From: Dendrolimus kikuchii
Taxonomy: Eukaryota > Arthropoda > Insecta > Lepidoptera > Lasiocampidae
Direction of reading: 5' to 3'
Length of the DNA stretch: 64,000 nucleotides
Assembly (NCBI GenBank): GCA_019925095.2
Contig: CM034405.1
Location: forward strand, 9,498,401-9,562,400
Part shown: piece by piece, positions 1-10,463 of the stretch
How the letters are laid out: each line of letters starts with the position of its first letter
How positions within the stretch are numbered: position 1 is the first letter of the stretch
Translations under genes and position numbers: made by a program
The notes under the pieces: generated by a model
Told to the model about the DNA's origin: nothing
Databases searched by the model: none
The model's input: only the letters and a program-made list of their open reading frames with translations

Positions 1-349
1 GGAAATAGGAACTGAAGTTATTCTTCGGAGCTTACGATACTGGCAAAGCAGGTAGAGAGATGGCTAATAATAAATAATTAAATTAATTATGGCTTTTAGT
101 CGGTAGCTGCCTTCGAGACAGCGTTTAATATGCTTAATGTAAGACTACGAGTGGTGGGACGATGTCCTCGTAAAGAAAGGCGGACAGCTAAATTACATCA
201 ATTACATGAGAATAGTATAATAACATAAAAATAAGCCATTGCTATATTTAAAGTAGCCTCCGTCTTTTAAGTACGGTTCGATGTTATTATATTGTATTAT
301 TATGCACTTCACTTAGCCAAATTAGTTCTAATTCCATTTTATATTATTA

Positions 350-606
350 CTAGCTTCTGCCCACGACTTCATCCGCGTGGAATAGTTAAAAAAAAGTAAG
401 TTAAAAACACCCCCGCTTTTCAAATATTCTTCATTGGTGCTCCGCTCCTATTGGTCTTAACGTGATGATATATAGCCTATAGCTTTCCTCGATAAATGGG
501 CTATCTAACACTGAAAGAATTTTTCAAATCAGATCAGTAGTTCCTGAGATTAGAGATTTCAATCAATCAAACAAACAAACTCTTCAGTTTTATATATTAG
601 TATAGA
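350..606 (-). mobile_element. Short non-autonomous Helitron, 257 bp, both ends recognisable
   Basis: Read on the minus strand the element begins TCTATACTAATATATAAA and ends GGGCAGAAGCTAG. A CCACG...CGTGG hairpin around CGGATGAAGT lies just before the end. TC at the 5' end, a hairpin followed by CTRR at the 3' end, and insertion between A (607) and T (349) with no duplication are the defining marks of Helitrons. There is no coding capacity, so it would depend on a Rep/helicase encoded elsewhere. Confidence 0.75.
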
Positions 607-751
607 TTATTTGTGTTGTCTTTTGTTGGGTGCATTTGTCGATACGTTGGCGTACAATAAAGAGTTATGGTATTATTTACTTCTCTTCTCATATAATAAC
701 AAATGAAAAGTATTATTAAGGTTTTTATTTATGATTAAATAAATAGAAAAG

Positions 752-930
752 TCATGGTAGCTTAGTGGACTCCAAACTCGAGTTTTAACTGATGCGGGTT
801 CGAATTTTACGCGGAAAGCATTCACCATATAGACATTTTTGACTTAATCTGCATATTGATACAATTGCCACGCGCTGATGGTAAAAACATCGTGGTGAAA
901 CCTGCACGTCGAGATAATCGATAATAGATC
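752..930 (+). repeat. SINE-like repeat with tRNA-type promoter (family D)
   Basis: GGTAGCTTAGTGG (A-box-like, about 757) and GCGGGTTCGAATTTT (B-box-like, about 794) are spaced as in a tRNA-derived RNA polymerase III promoter. A related head occurs at 35244-35300. The 3' boundary was placed where similarity to other copies fades, so it is approximate. Confidence 0.5.
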
Positions 931-1680
931 GTCCGTGCTTCAAAAAAATGGAGAGGCCCCAGTCCAGCATTGCGAGTTGTATGGACTGATATTATAATTA
1001 CACATTTGTTAATGAATCGAATATCGTGAAATGTGGTTTATAACTCAATTGAGATCAATAACGAGGAGAAACATAGGTAAAATGTATCCCTAAAAATAGG
1101 ATATTTACCGCGAGACAGATCTGTTACAATTTACGTAGTTAAGCTACTTGATAAGCTCTAGATTTAAATAAAGATTTACGGTCTTATTTATATTGAGTTG
1201 AAGTTTGAAGGCTTCATTACGGTTCTTAGAGAATATTACAAACTTATTCCAAATCAACATGAATAAAACCGTTAGTAGCTTATTATAAAACAAGAAACAC
1301 TTAAAACAGTTTAATCAGCCTTAGAAACTGTAATATTCAGGCAGAACTCGCCTCGTATGTTAATGGGCCAATTTCATTAACAACCGATTTTAAGATAACA
1401 CGCCGTGTCTCCGTGAGCTATCAGACCATCATTGTGAACGACAATGAGTTCCTTTTTATGTTCAAATAGATCGTTACGAATAGATAGGCTGTTAAGAACT
1501 ACCACTAGGTATTTATATAAGGATCCGCTTTAGTTATTACTATTTTAAGATTACCGAGCTGTGGAATTCAGCTACTCCAGCTGAATTCTTGTCCAGTCAT
1601 TCTAGTTAAGGCAAACGTTTACTAGAAGGAGAAGGCTTTTAATGTTATGTGATATGTAGTTATTTCGGGAAACATATTTA

Positions 1681-2234
1681 TTAGGGATGGGCCGAATGTG
1701 GTTTGAACCGAATACGAACTTCGGCCGAACATTCGTTAGAACAAAAAATTCGGCCGAACTTCGGTTTGGTTTCGCCACGCTTTCTCAAGAGCAACACATC
1801 CTGTTGACAACATCAACTTGATAACACCGAATTTTTGTTTTTTGACCATAACCTGTCTCTAGTAAACTGTAAGTATGAGTAGGTTGATAAAAAAATAGAT
1901 TTTTAGACATTTCATTGAAAGAAAATCACCATTTCATAATTCTAAATTTATAATGTTTAAATCGTGAAAAATTATTTCAATCAAAATTAAAATTATATTT
2001 GCTGATGTCCCGTAGGCGTGGTTTTTTTTAAATTCACGTTACGCATTATAATTAAGCAGTTGCACTACTTACTGATGTTTCTTAGAGGAATAATAAGTTT
2101 AATTTATTTTTGTTTTGACAAAGACTCAAGAACTAATTTTATTTATTTTTATCACATTGCACGTTAAGTTTTACATGTTCCTAACTAAAATAAATCACCA
2201 TGAGTATATATATATATATATATATACACTCATG

Positions 2235-2282
<48 letters not shown>

Positions 2283-2465
2283 TATATATATATATATATA
2301 TGCAAATTTTTATATTACGGCTATGATATATTTGATTTCTATTAATTTGAGTCAAAATAGTGCAAGTAAGTATTTTACTTTCTCCTTGCACCAATGCCGA
2401 AGTTCGGCTCAAGCTGCTGAAATTCGGTCAAACCGAATGTAAAACGAATTTCGGTCCATCCCTAA
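1681..2465. mobile_element. Terminal-inverted-repeat element (hAT-like MITE) with an internal TA microsatellite
   Basis: The ends TTAGGGATGGGCCGAA (1681) and, in reverse complement, TTAGGGATGGACCGAA (2465) form a 16-bp inverted repeat with one mismatch. Both arms continue with CCGAAC/TTCGG-rich sequence. There is no transposase. The element contains a long TA/TATATA tract at about 2204-2304. The flanks are AT-rich and give no clean 8-bp duplication, so the hAT assignment is tentative. Confidence 0.7.
2204..2304. repeat. TA-rich microsatellite inside the 1681-2465 element
   Basis: Nearly uninterrupted TA repeats broken by short CACTCATG and TACA units. Open frames of alternating Tyr/Ile across it are artefacts. 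Confidence 0.9.
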
Positions 2466-2509
2466 TATATTATCTAAACAACGTAAATAAAAATAAGCAA
2501 ACTATTAAA

Positions 2510-2935
2510 AATCACTTCTAGACGTGGTAGAGCCGTGGAACGATCATCTTGATTAGGGCCTGTTTGATCGGTGTGATACCGCACTCTCACAGAATATCGC
2601 CGTTGAAACGGTTAACCTAGAGCTTTTTCGTATAACGAGTGAGAGATCCGATGGCCTACTTCCCCTTCCCGTTATCTGATCTCTTCTAACCCATCTTTAT
2701 TCCATCCCTCCTATCCTATTGTAAAGACTGGCAGTGCATTGGCCTCACGCCAACGTGTATAGGCAACAGTAACCTCTTTACATTAGCTGGGCCGTCTATA
2801 TTTCCCTATACCACCCTAAAGGCTAGCAACGCGTTAGAACTCTTCTCTTGTGTTGCAAGCGTGCATAGGCGACGGTAACCACTCGTTTAGGTGAGCCGTC
2901 TGTGTGTTTACCTGCTGCAGTCAATAAAAAAAACT
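2510..2935 (+). repeat. LINE/SINE 3'-end repeat with a duplicated tail
   Basis: This is a pyrimidine-rich stretch (CTACTTCCCC, CCATCCCTCC) followed by two successive, diverged copies of a tail (about 2735-2805 and 2840-2935). The tail module contains GTTGCAAGCGTGCATAGGCG, ACGGTAACCACT and GAGCCGTCTGTGTG, ending in CAATAAAAAAAA. The same layout occurs at 25995-26252, and the tail alone recurs elsewhere. Confidence 0.6.
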
Positions 2936-3358
2936 TTTTATTTTGTGAGTGTCTTTCTTTGCGTTCTTCCATGATTCTAGTTAGAGTTTAGATAGATAGA
3001 TAAATTTTTTAATATATATATCAAAGTATAAAAAAACAAAAGAAGAAAAAGATACAACGGGCGGCGTTGTACAATAAGCGATCTTTTGCAGCCAATCCCT
3101 GGCCAGGATCGATAAATTATTAATTAACACTGAGTTTATGCCTTAATTAAAAATCGTTATTTTTAGCGAACAACAGTACAACTGTGTATGTCGTTTAGGT
3201 ACATTGCAGGGTTTTCCGAAACGTGCCGGAGTACATTTTCCCTTTCAGAAAATTGCGGTACGTATTGTATGATATTAGTTGCTTGGTTGGTAATATGTAG
3301 CTACTTGCGTTAGATAAAGCTTATACATAAAAGCATTTGTAACTGATAGCGTGTTATG

Positions 3359-3595
3359 ACGGTCTCTGTGGTTGAGCGGGTTTAGCCTTTGCCGGACTAC
3401 CTCACTGCAACGCAGAGGTTCCGGGTTCGACGCCTGGCATGGTGAATTTCGGAAACAAATTTTCTCCGTTATTTACTGTGGTTTGGGTGTCTGGGATCGG
3501 CCCCAGAGTAGTCCGTTGTATATTAACCATAACACAAGCTTAACTTGCTTAATTTGGGGGTATACAATTTGTGTATTTGTCCACCGATAATTATT
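3359..3595 (+). mobile_element. tRNA-headed SINE (family B), near full length
   Basis: The head GGTCTCTGTGGTTGAGCGG resembles an A box, and CCGGGTTCGACGCCTGG (about 3420) is a clear B box. The body includes TCTCCGTTATTTACTG and GATCGGCCCCAGAGTAG, and the element ends in an ATT-rich simple tail. Inverted copies lie at 55258-55515 and 21868-22033. TTATGA on both sides may be a short remnant of the target duplication. Confidence 0.75.
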
Positions 3596-3639
3596 ATTAT
3601 ATTATTATGATATAATGCGTGCAGTGCACTAGTAAGTGC

Positions 3640-3840
3640 CTCCGTTGCAATTCACAAACAAATTTAATATAATTGTTTATATCTACCTATATCCTAATTA
3701 TTGGCCCGGGAGATAAGTTAGCTCTGTGTTGAGTTTCATTTAAATCCGATCAGTAGTTTTAACGTGACGATTTAACAAAATGGCAGAGAGACAGACAAAA
3801 AAATGCATTTTTGGAAACTGCTCTGTGATTTTTTTATTGA
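3640..3840 (+). repeat. Diverged interspersed repeat body, lepidopteran Helitron type
   Basis: The segment with AAATCCGATCAGTAGTTTTA followed by GGCAGAGAGACAGACA resembles the body of repeats that elsewhere in the window end in CTAG hairpins. No ends were found. Confidence 0.3.
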
Positions 3841-4358
3841 TTGTACATACCCGACTCCTCAACAGATTTATTTTATTTATTTATATAGAATACAAACAAA
3901 CATTTTTAATTTTATTTATTGATATAGAGTCGTAGTCACCGAAATTAAAACCCAAGGGCATGGCTTTTCCATTTACTGTTTGTCTTCGTAAAAATTTATC
4001 GCAGTTCGCATTTATTGCTTTATTTATTACGGTGAACAATTAAAGAGAATCAAGTCGATTTTATTAACTAAACGTTATTTATTGAAGCTTGTTAAATAAG
4101 ACTCTTACGATAAAGAACAACTTTTCAATGGTCGTTAATACAAATGAGAATCGCTTTATAGTTCAGAACAAAATATCTGCAAGTATATTTTGTTTTAAAC
4201 AATAAAGCGTTCTATATAAATAAATTTATGCCGGGTCTTACGCTTTCCTAATCCAGCGCCTACCGGTGACGTTACGCTGGTCATCACTACTAGAGTTTTA
4301 TGCCGCGGATCAAACCCAGGTAAGTACTTAGCTCTATTTCACTTACATAAACACTTAA

Positions 4359-4401
4359 TTCGGTTTTTATATATCGCGAGCGAAGCCGCGGGTAAAAGCT
4401 A

Positions 4402-4402
<1 letters not shown>
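4359..4402 (+). repeat. Helitron 3' terminus followed by a TA microsatellite
   Basis: CGCGAGCGAAGCCGCGGG forms the typical terminal hairpin and is followed by TAAAAGCTAG, with T next. The TA microsatellite starts at the insertion point (4403 onward). The 5' end was not identified. Confidence 0.55.
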
Positions 4403-4453
<51 letters not shown>

Positions 4454-4478
4454 ATATATATATATGTATATATATATA
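4403..4478. repeat. TA/TATG microsatellite
   Basis: TA dinucleotide run with TATG interruptions directly abutting the Helitron 3' end. Confidence 0.9.
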
Positions 4479-4650
4479 AACCTTCTTTGAAAATTTATCT
4501 AGCTGTAGATGAAAACCGCTTAAAAATCCGTTCCGTTGCGTGGTTTAGGAGGAGTTAGCGGATATACAGACAGACAGACAGTTAGACGCGTAAAGCGACT
4601 TTATTTTATATTATGTAAACATATGAGCTATGAACTCTTTTGTGTGCGGG

Positions 4651-4925
4651 TCATCATCATCCGAGCGTTAAATCCCGGTTGCGTTCGGAGCGTTCATTCC
4701 GACGCCCAGGATCCGCTTTCCTACTTTTTCTACTCCACTTCGCGCGGTCTTCGGCGTCTCCCGTTTTGAGACCATTGGCACGCATGTCATCCTTCACAAC
4801 GTCAAGCCAACATTAGTTGGGCCTTCCCCTTCGACTGGGACCTGACGGAGGCGGCATGGCTAGACATTTGTTCCCCACATAATTAGCCGGTCTCCGTAAA
4901 ACGTGCCCGTACCAGCGTAAGCGCG
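4651..4925 (-). pseudogene. C-terminal fragment of a non-LTR retrotransposon reverse transcriptase (type 2), frameshifted
   Basis: Minus-strand translation gives RLRWYGHVLRRPANYVG and then RRGRPN. After a frameshift near 4817 it continues WLDVVKDDMRANGLKTGDAE. The LRWYGHV...GRP...W.D.VK.DM pattern marks the C-terminal region of RTE-like reverse transcriptases. The element ends in a GATGATGATGA simple tail at the low-coordinate side, as RTE-type elements do. It is 5'-truncated, with no catalytic domain. Confidence 0.75.
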
Positions 4926-5074
4926 GGTAACCAGTGAATAAAAATAGAATTATTCACAGAACAAATATTTGAATAAGGGCATTATAAAAAAGGTTAATGG
5001 TTATCAATGAAGTATATTAAACAGCAATACCAAGATTAGGCGTGCAAATAGTTACGAATGTGATTTTGTGTTAG

Positions 5075-5165
5075 ATGCGCGCGGGCGCACCGGAAGGGCG
5101 AATAGACGCGGCGCAGACGCACGCACTTCCGCCGCGTTAGGCCGTCGACCCGCCACCTGTCCTAT
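5075..5165. promoter_or_regulatory. GC/CpG-rich patch with two consensus ETS sites
   Basis: In an otherwise AT-rich intron this stretch is dense in CpG. It contains ACCGGAAG at 5089-5096 and CACTTCCGC at 5124-5132 (GCGGAAGTG on the other strand), both strong Ets-family core sites. It could be an internal promoter or enhancer of the gene. No exon or TATA motif was recognised. Confidence 0.3.
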
Positions 5166-5691
5166 CTATGATTTTAATGCAATCGACGATTGCATTGCAT
5201 CCACGGCGTATTACTCAGCCATGTATTGACTGAAATTATAATAATTATTATGATTTCCTTTAGCGTAGAACTGAATCAACATAATTTACATTTCCATTTA
5301 ACAAACGTGGTAGCCACTAGGATAGCTATGCTAGTGGCTTAGGATTCCAATAACAGGGGTCCGAACCTTGATCGTGAATACTTTATTATCCATAGTTTTT
5401 TTATTAAAAAACCTTATTATAATTTTCCAATGATAATAAAATTTATCTTGGATGATTTTTTTTTAAACTCAATAGTTTTATATTTTTATAAAAAAATAAA
5501 TACATGAATGTTTATACTATTATATTGTTTTTAATTAAAAATAAATATTATTATTGGCCAAGACATATTTGGATATTACTTATCCTATTAATGACGTTGT
5601 TTCCATGGGATAGACGAATGTCGCCAAACATATTGCGATATGGCAGCTTCGTTGGCACTGCTACTTCAGGAATATATTTAAGCACTTACTA

Positions 5692-6205
5692 CACAACACG
5701 GTGCTGGTACCTACGCTCACGTATGGATGCGAGAGTTGGGTATGGAAGAGAGAGCATGAAAGTAGAGTAAACGCGGTCGAGATGCGAGCACTGCGCAAAA
5801 TCTGCGGAGTGACGCTCGCGGACCGCGTTCGTAATACCGAAGTAAGAAAGAGAGTTGGTCTGAAAGAGAGTGTCGGGGTGAAGGTAAGGAAAGGAATGCT
5901 CCGGTGGTTCGGGCATGTGGAAAGAATGCATGATGAAAGAATGACTAAACAGATATACAATGCAAAAGTGGATGGATGCAGAAGTCGTGGAAGGCCACGA
6001 CACACCTTCCATGATCAAATTGATCGTGTACTAGCAGAAGGTAATGTCAGGAGCCTTAAGAACAGACGAGCTTGCATGACAAGAGTTATGAATGTCAAAG
6101 AGGCAAGTGAGGTGTGTAAGAATAAGCCTAAATGGCACTCTGTTGTTCGTGCCTACCCCGCAAGGGAACTGGCGTGAAGTTATGTATGTATCTATGTATG
6201 TATGT
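5692..6205 (+). mobile_element. 5'-truncated RTE-like non-LTR retrotransposon copy (type 1)
   Basis: An open frame from 5692 to the TGA at about 6175 encodes the C-terminal part of a reverse transcriptase: SWVWKREHESRVNAVEMRAL, then MLRWFGHVERMHDERMTKQI, then CRSRGRPRHTFHDQIDRVLA. The element ends right after the stop in a TATG-type tetranucleotide tail. ACTTACTA flanks it on both sides (5684-5691 and 6206-6213), a probable 8-bp target duplication. The catalytic RT and endonuclease domains are absent. The frame is unbroken and differs at only a few residues from the copy at 41975-43110, so both are fairly young. Confidence 0.85.
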
Positions 6206-6385
6206 ACTTACTATGAACTGAAGTTGACAGAAAGAATTATGAAGAAGTGCATTTTAAGATTGCCCATAATACGACGTAAATTTAAAATAACGGAACTTAT
6301 TAATGCGACTTCTACCAATGCGAATAAAGTGTAAATTATTAAAAATTTTACATACATGAATATAAGTAGGTAAAATAATCGCCTA

Positions 6386-6600
6386 AAAATAAACATTGGA
6401 AAGTTCTGGAGATATTGTATATTAATTGGACGTGAATGTAAAATTAATTGATTATTAATTTGATGACTTATTTCATGTATACCGTAACATAATTATTCAA
6501 AACTAAAGAGGAAAGCTACCAATTTCCGTAAGCAATCACAGAATATTTGATATGTTGCCGGATAAGGCTGCTGCTACTTTTATCTGTCATACTAATTACT
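6386..6600 (+). repeat. Unclassified interspersed repeat (family E), copy 1
   Basis: Shares several blocks in order with 12337-12545, including GGAAAGTTCTGG, GTGAATGTAAAAT, TACCAATTTCCGT and TTATCTGTCAT. No ends or coding sequence were seen. Similarity to common repeat bodies may continue to about 6810. Confidence 0.5.
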
Positions 6601-8164
6601 TTTTGTCATACTAATCACTAGCTGCGAAACTTCGTTGGCGTTGCCATGACGACGTTTGTTAATGAATTGCAACGGCGCTATCAAAAAACACGATGGTAGC
6701 GCCAGCTTTTTGTCTATATTTGTCGATAAAAAGTATCCTAAGCGTTGGCCCGACATATAAGCTAGATCTGTGCTCATTAATATTCGTTCTGCACTTTTCG
6801 CGTGAAGACACACAAACAAAATTTCTAAAAGTTGCGTTTTCGGAATCTGCTTGTCCGAATTAGATGCCCTGATATTTTTCTCTTTTTTAAATTTATTAGT
6901 AATCGGCTCCCTTATTGTTGCCTATGTCCACGAGCAACGATAATTACTTACCACCAGGTGGATTTTCTGCGCCTAAAGCTCGGAATTTTATGATGTACTT
7001 GCTTCTGGATACAAATAAGCGCACACATATAAGGTGTTTTTGGATATTTTCACCCCTAAGGTGGTGACAAACAAGTTACCTTTTAACTTCTTAAACTATG
7101 ATTATATTTAAACTACGCGAATGACGATGCGGGCAATAAATAGCTAGTGTTGTGTAGTTCTGTATATTCTCTTCATACAAGCATGACATTGGAAAATAAT
7201 TTTAACTGACCTTAGAACGTGGTTAATTCAGTCGTGGTAAGTACGCCTAGTTCTATCGGTAACAATTATTTTAATTCTGGCGATAATGTAATACTAATCC
7301 AATATAAAAATACTTGTGATCAGCGCCGTACCACCAACACAGGCCGTTGTGTGCGGCAGCGGTCGCGACACGGCGACGCGACCATCACATTACCATATGC
7401 AAATTGGCGCTTGTATTGCTACGCCTTGAGTGCCATACGCTAACAGTTTTTGCTTGTAACCATCATGTACTTACGTAGAACATTCAATGTAAATAATTCT
7501 TTAAACAAAATACGTAAATTTGTAACGATCAAAGGGTATTTTTGTTTTTAAATATCTGATAAGGTAGGTGGGATAATTATGAGACAGAACATTTTGGAGT
7601 TCCGCATAGATTATATTAAATTATTATAAAACAAAAGATTTGCTCGTGTAAATTTCGATTAAATATGCGATAGAAATGATTTGATTTTAGGGGTTTAAAA
7701 GTATTGTATTGATGCCATGAAGTATACATAACTAATACTATACTCATTAGTCGTATTTCATTTAAATATCCCAATCTCATGGCTGTGAAGAGGAAACAAA
7801 ATATAGAAACAAAAACATTTGCAAAATATAGTAATATGGATGTTATAAATAAACACCGTTTTATAGAAAAATTATAATTAATATTACTGTCACATATTTC
7901 GGTATTGTAAGGGTAACAAGTAGACAAAATTAATACTACCTAATTCTAACACCAGTAAAGTGTTGTTCAAGTCACAATAAATTTAATGTAGATAGGTAAT
8001 AATTCATTAATTGTACATCATAGTAGAGAACTTGCAGCCTCAAAATATTCTAAATATACAAAAATATGAATTTTTAGAGGTGTATCCATGAGTTACTTTT
8101 AGAATTTCCTGTTTGATATTATTCATCACTATTATCTAAAGTTATAAAAAACGTTTTGCATACA

Positions 8165-9128
8165 TCCCTATTAATATTAAAAATGCGAAAGTAACTCTGT
8201 CTGTCTGTTCCGTTTTCAAGCACAAACTACTGGATCGATTCGGCTGAAACTCAGTTTATATACATTTTCGATGCCGAAAATGAACATATATATTAGATAG
8301 ATTATATTAGATATTTTTTATCCCAAAAAGTGGGATAGGTTTTTTGTGATTTTCCATTTTCGTAATTTTGGTCATCTTTGTCCAATTTGTAGTTTTTGTA
8401 CGATTTGTCCGAGTTATCCGATTTGTCCGATTTGTCCTTTTTGTCCGATTTGTCCTTTTTGTCCGATTTGTCCGAGTTATCCGATTTGTCCGATTTGTCT
8501 TTTTTGTCCAATTTGTCCTTCATGTCCGATTTATCCTTTATGTCCGAGTTGTCCGATATGTCCAATTTGTCCGAATTGTCCGAGTAGTCCAATTTGTCCG
8601 AGTTGTTCGATTTGTCCGAGTTGTCCGATTTGTACTTTTTATCCGATTTGTCTGAGTTGTCCGATTTGTCCAATTTGTCCCATCTGTTCTTTTTGTCATT
8701 TATGTAGTTGTCATAGACGGGGGATAGATAAGTATAGCTAGCTAGGACGGTTTGAAATAAAGGTTAAAAGTTTGCATAAGACCAATCATTTCTCAAGTTT
8801 ATAGATATAAGCATTCAACGTCTATAAAAAATGCGATAATAACTCGATATGTCTTGCCGTTAAGCTTTCACGGAGAACTACTAGGAATATTGGATCGGTT
8901 TTGCTGTAATTTTGTTTAAATGTAGTTTTAATACCGAAAATGGACATAAATACTTTTCATGCCCGGAGATGGGATAGTTTGCGATATAAAATGAAATTAA
9001 ACTTCCGAGTGCAAATAGCACTAACATAAAAATTAAGTACAATGTAACCTGTATTAACAACTCCTGCTCTTTAAACAAGAAACACGTAACAGAGGTTGAC
9101 CCGCGGCGTAGCCCGGGGTAAACTCTAG
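8165..9128 (+). mobile_element. Helitron-like element carrying a 9-bp minisatellite
   Basis: It begins TCCCTATTAATATTAAAAAT after an A, and ends GCGTAGCCCGGGGTAAACTCTAG before a T, with a CCCG...CGGG hairpin in front of the end. These are Helitron-type termini, but the interior holds a second start-like block (GTCTATAAAAAATGCGATAA at 8820), so it may be nested. The central part is the minisatellite listed next. A relative in opposite orientation at 59219-59632 shares the 3' half and the position of the tandem array. No coding capacity. Confidence 0.6.
8385..8690 (+). repeat. 9-bp minisatellite, unit TTGTCCGAT and variants
   Basis: About 33 units of TTGTCCGAT, TTGTCCTTT and TTGTCCGAG arranged in partly higher-order alternation. 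Because the period is a multiple of three, every frame stays open and predicts cysteine/proline or Ser/Asp repeats. Those proteins are not credible. Confidence 0.92.
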
Positions 9129-9145
9129 TAATCCATAAACAAAAA

Positions 9146-9540
9146 AATGTGTGTGTGTGCAATTCACACGCAGTAGAAGTGAAACTTCAGAGAATATGTA
9201 CATAGATAATTGTTCTCTAACTTGTATTAATATACATATAAATATAATTCTTTTAGCCCACATCCGTCAACATATTATAATTCAAATTAAACTTCTTAAG
9301 TATAGCTTTCAATTTTTTACTGTTTTAGTCTAAAAATATTATCATCAGTTTTATTTCGGTTCGAATTGGACCTATGTTTAATCATCGGTCTTATTGACTC
9401 TCCAATCTGTGTTGCACAATGTAAAACTCGTATTCTAATTCTTTCGCAGGCTTAGTCCTATAGATTTATGTGTTCATCTTTTTTTAGTGTCGCTTTTTCG
9501 TTTCATCGTATTTCGAATCACAACGATTTTAAAGAAGTTT
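9146..9540. mobile_element. MITE-like repeat (copy 1) with GAAGTGAAAC/GTTTCA ends
   Basis: Starts with a GT run, GCAATTCACACGCAGTAGAA, then GTGAAACTTC. It ends GCAGGCTTAGTCCTATAGAT...TTAAAGAAGTTTCA. The same start and end occur at 56558-56885. AGTGAAACTTC at the left is the inverse of GAAGTTTCACT at the right of the second copy, so this is probably a small inverted-repeat element. Confidence 0.55.
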
Positions 9541-10463
9541 CAGTTTAAAAAAGAATATTCACAGAAACTCGCTTTTAAACTTGCTGTAATAATTTGGATG
9601 AATCTTTGTCTTAACTATGGCAGGAATTTATCAATAAAAGTGTATGGGTATGTACTACGCAATTAAGTATAGTAAGTAACGATCCTTTAATTCTAGACTA
9701 TGAAATATGAAAATAAATGTTTCAACGATTATTCTGTGTACCTTGGTGCAATGAAAACGCAATAAAATGCGTTTTATGATTTCTAAAGACGCGACGACTG
9801 TTGTACTATTTGATGAATAGTTAGTTATTGGGGAAATATGTATAAAGTTCAATTACTTGAAGACTTGTAGTAATTTGATTTTATTATAAGCCTCAAGAAA
9901 ATTGTATGGTATTTGTTTTAACTATTAATGGACCTTGTAAAAGAAGATGGTTAAGTTTAATATTAAATCCACAGCTTTTTATAGTTTAGACGTTTTATGG
10001 AAATCAAGCTTAACTTTTGATTTTACGGTCAGAAGAAAAGGATACTTGACATCAAATGCTCAGGATTTAGTGACAAAGGGTTGTTTTTTATATTACGTTT
10101 GAGATATATCAATAAATGTTTACATTTTGGCAAAACTCTCTAACTCACTTGAAAGTGTTTTATTGATAAAAAATCCCATAAAACTACTGAGGAATTATGT
10201 GAAGAATGCTGCCATAAGATTTTTGCTCTTATATAAACCAATTTGTTCTTATATCGATCGCGTCTTTATAAAACTTTCGTACTTTACCTACACGTGTCAT
10301 ACTTTAGATACATACAAGAGTGTAATGGTTTGATTTACAAACAACCCAACAAAAATAAGAACAACGAAAGATTTTTAATGAACATAAATATAATAATTTA
10401 TTAACCGAGTTCAAAAAAGCAGGAGGTACTCAATTCGTCTATTTGTGTATGTGTATTTTTGTA

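Noticed and set aside
2115..2442. Tyr/Ile-rich open frames
   Set aside because: Translations of the TA microsatellite.
4200..4335. Possible plus-strand exon ending CCCAG then gtaagtac near 4320
   Set aside because: Good donor-like site, but the preceding sequence resembles a retroelement fragment (similar to 27862-27890) and has no sustained frame.
8302..8741. Long overlapping frames encoding Cys-Pro-Ile or Ser-Asp-Lys repeats
   Set aside because: Produced by the 9-bp minisatellite, which keeps all frames open. No start context, splice site or family.
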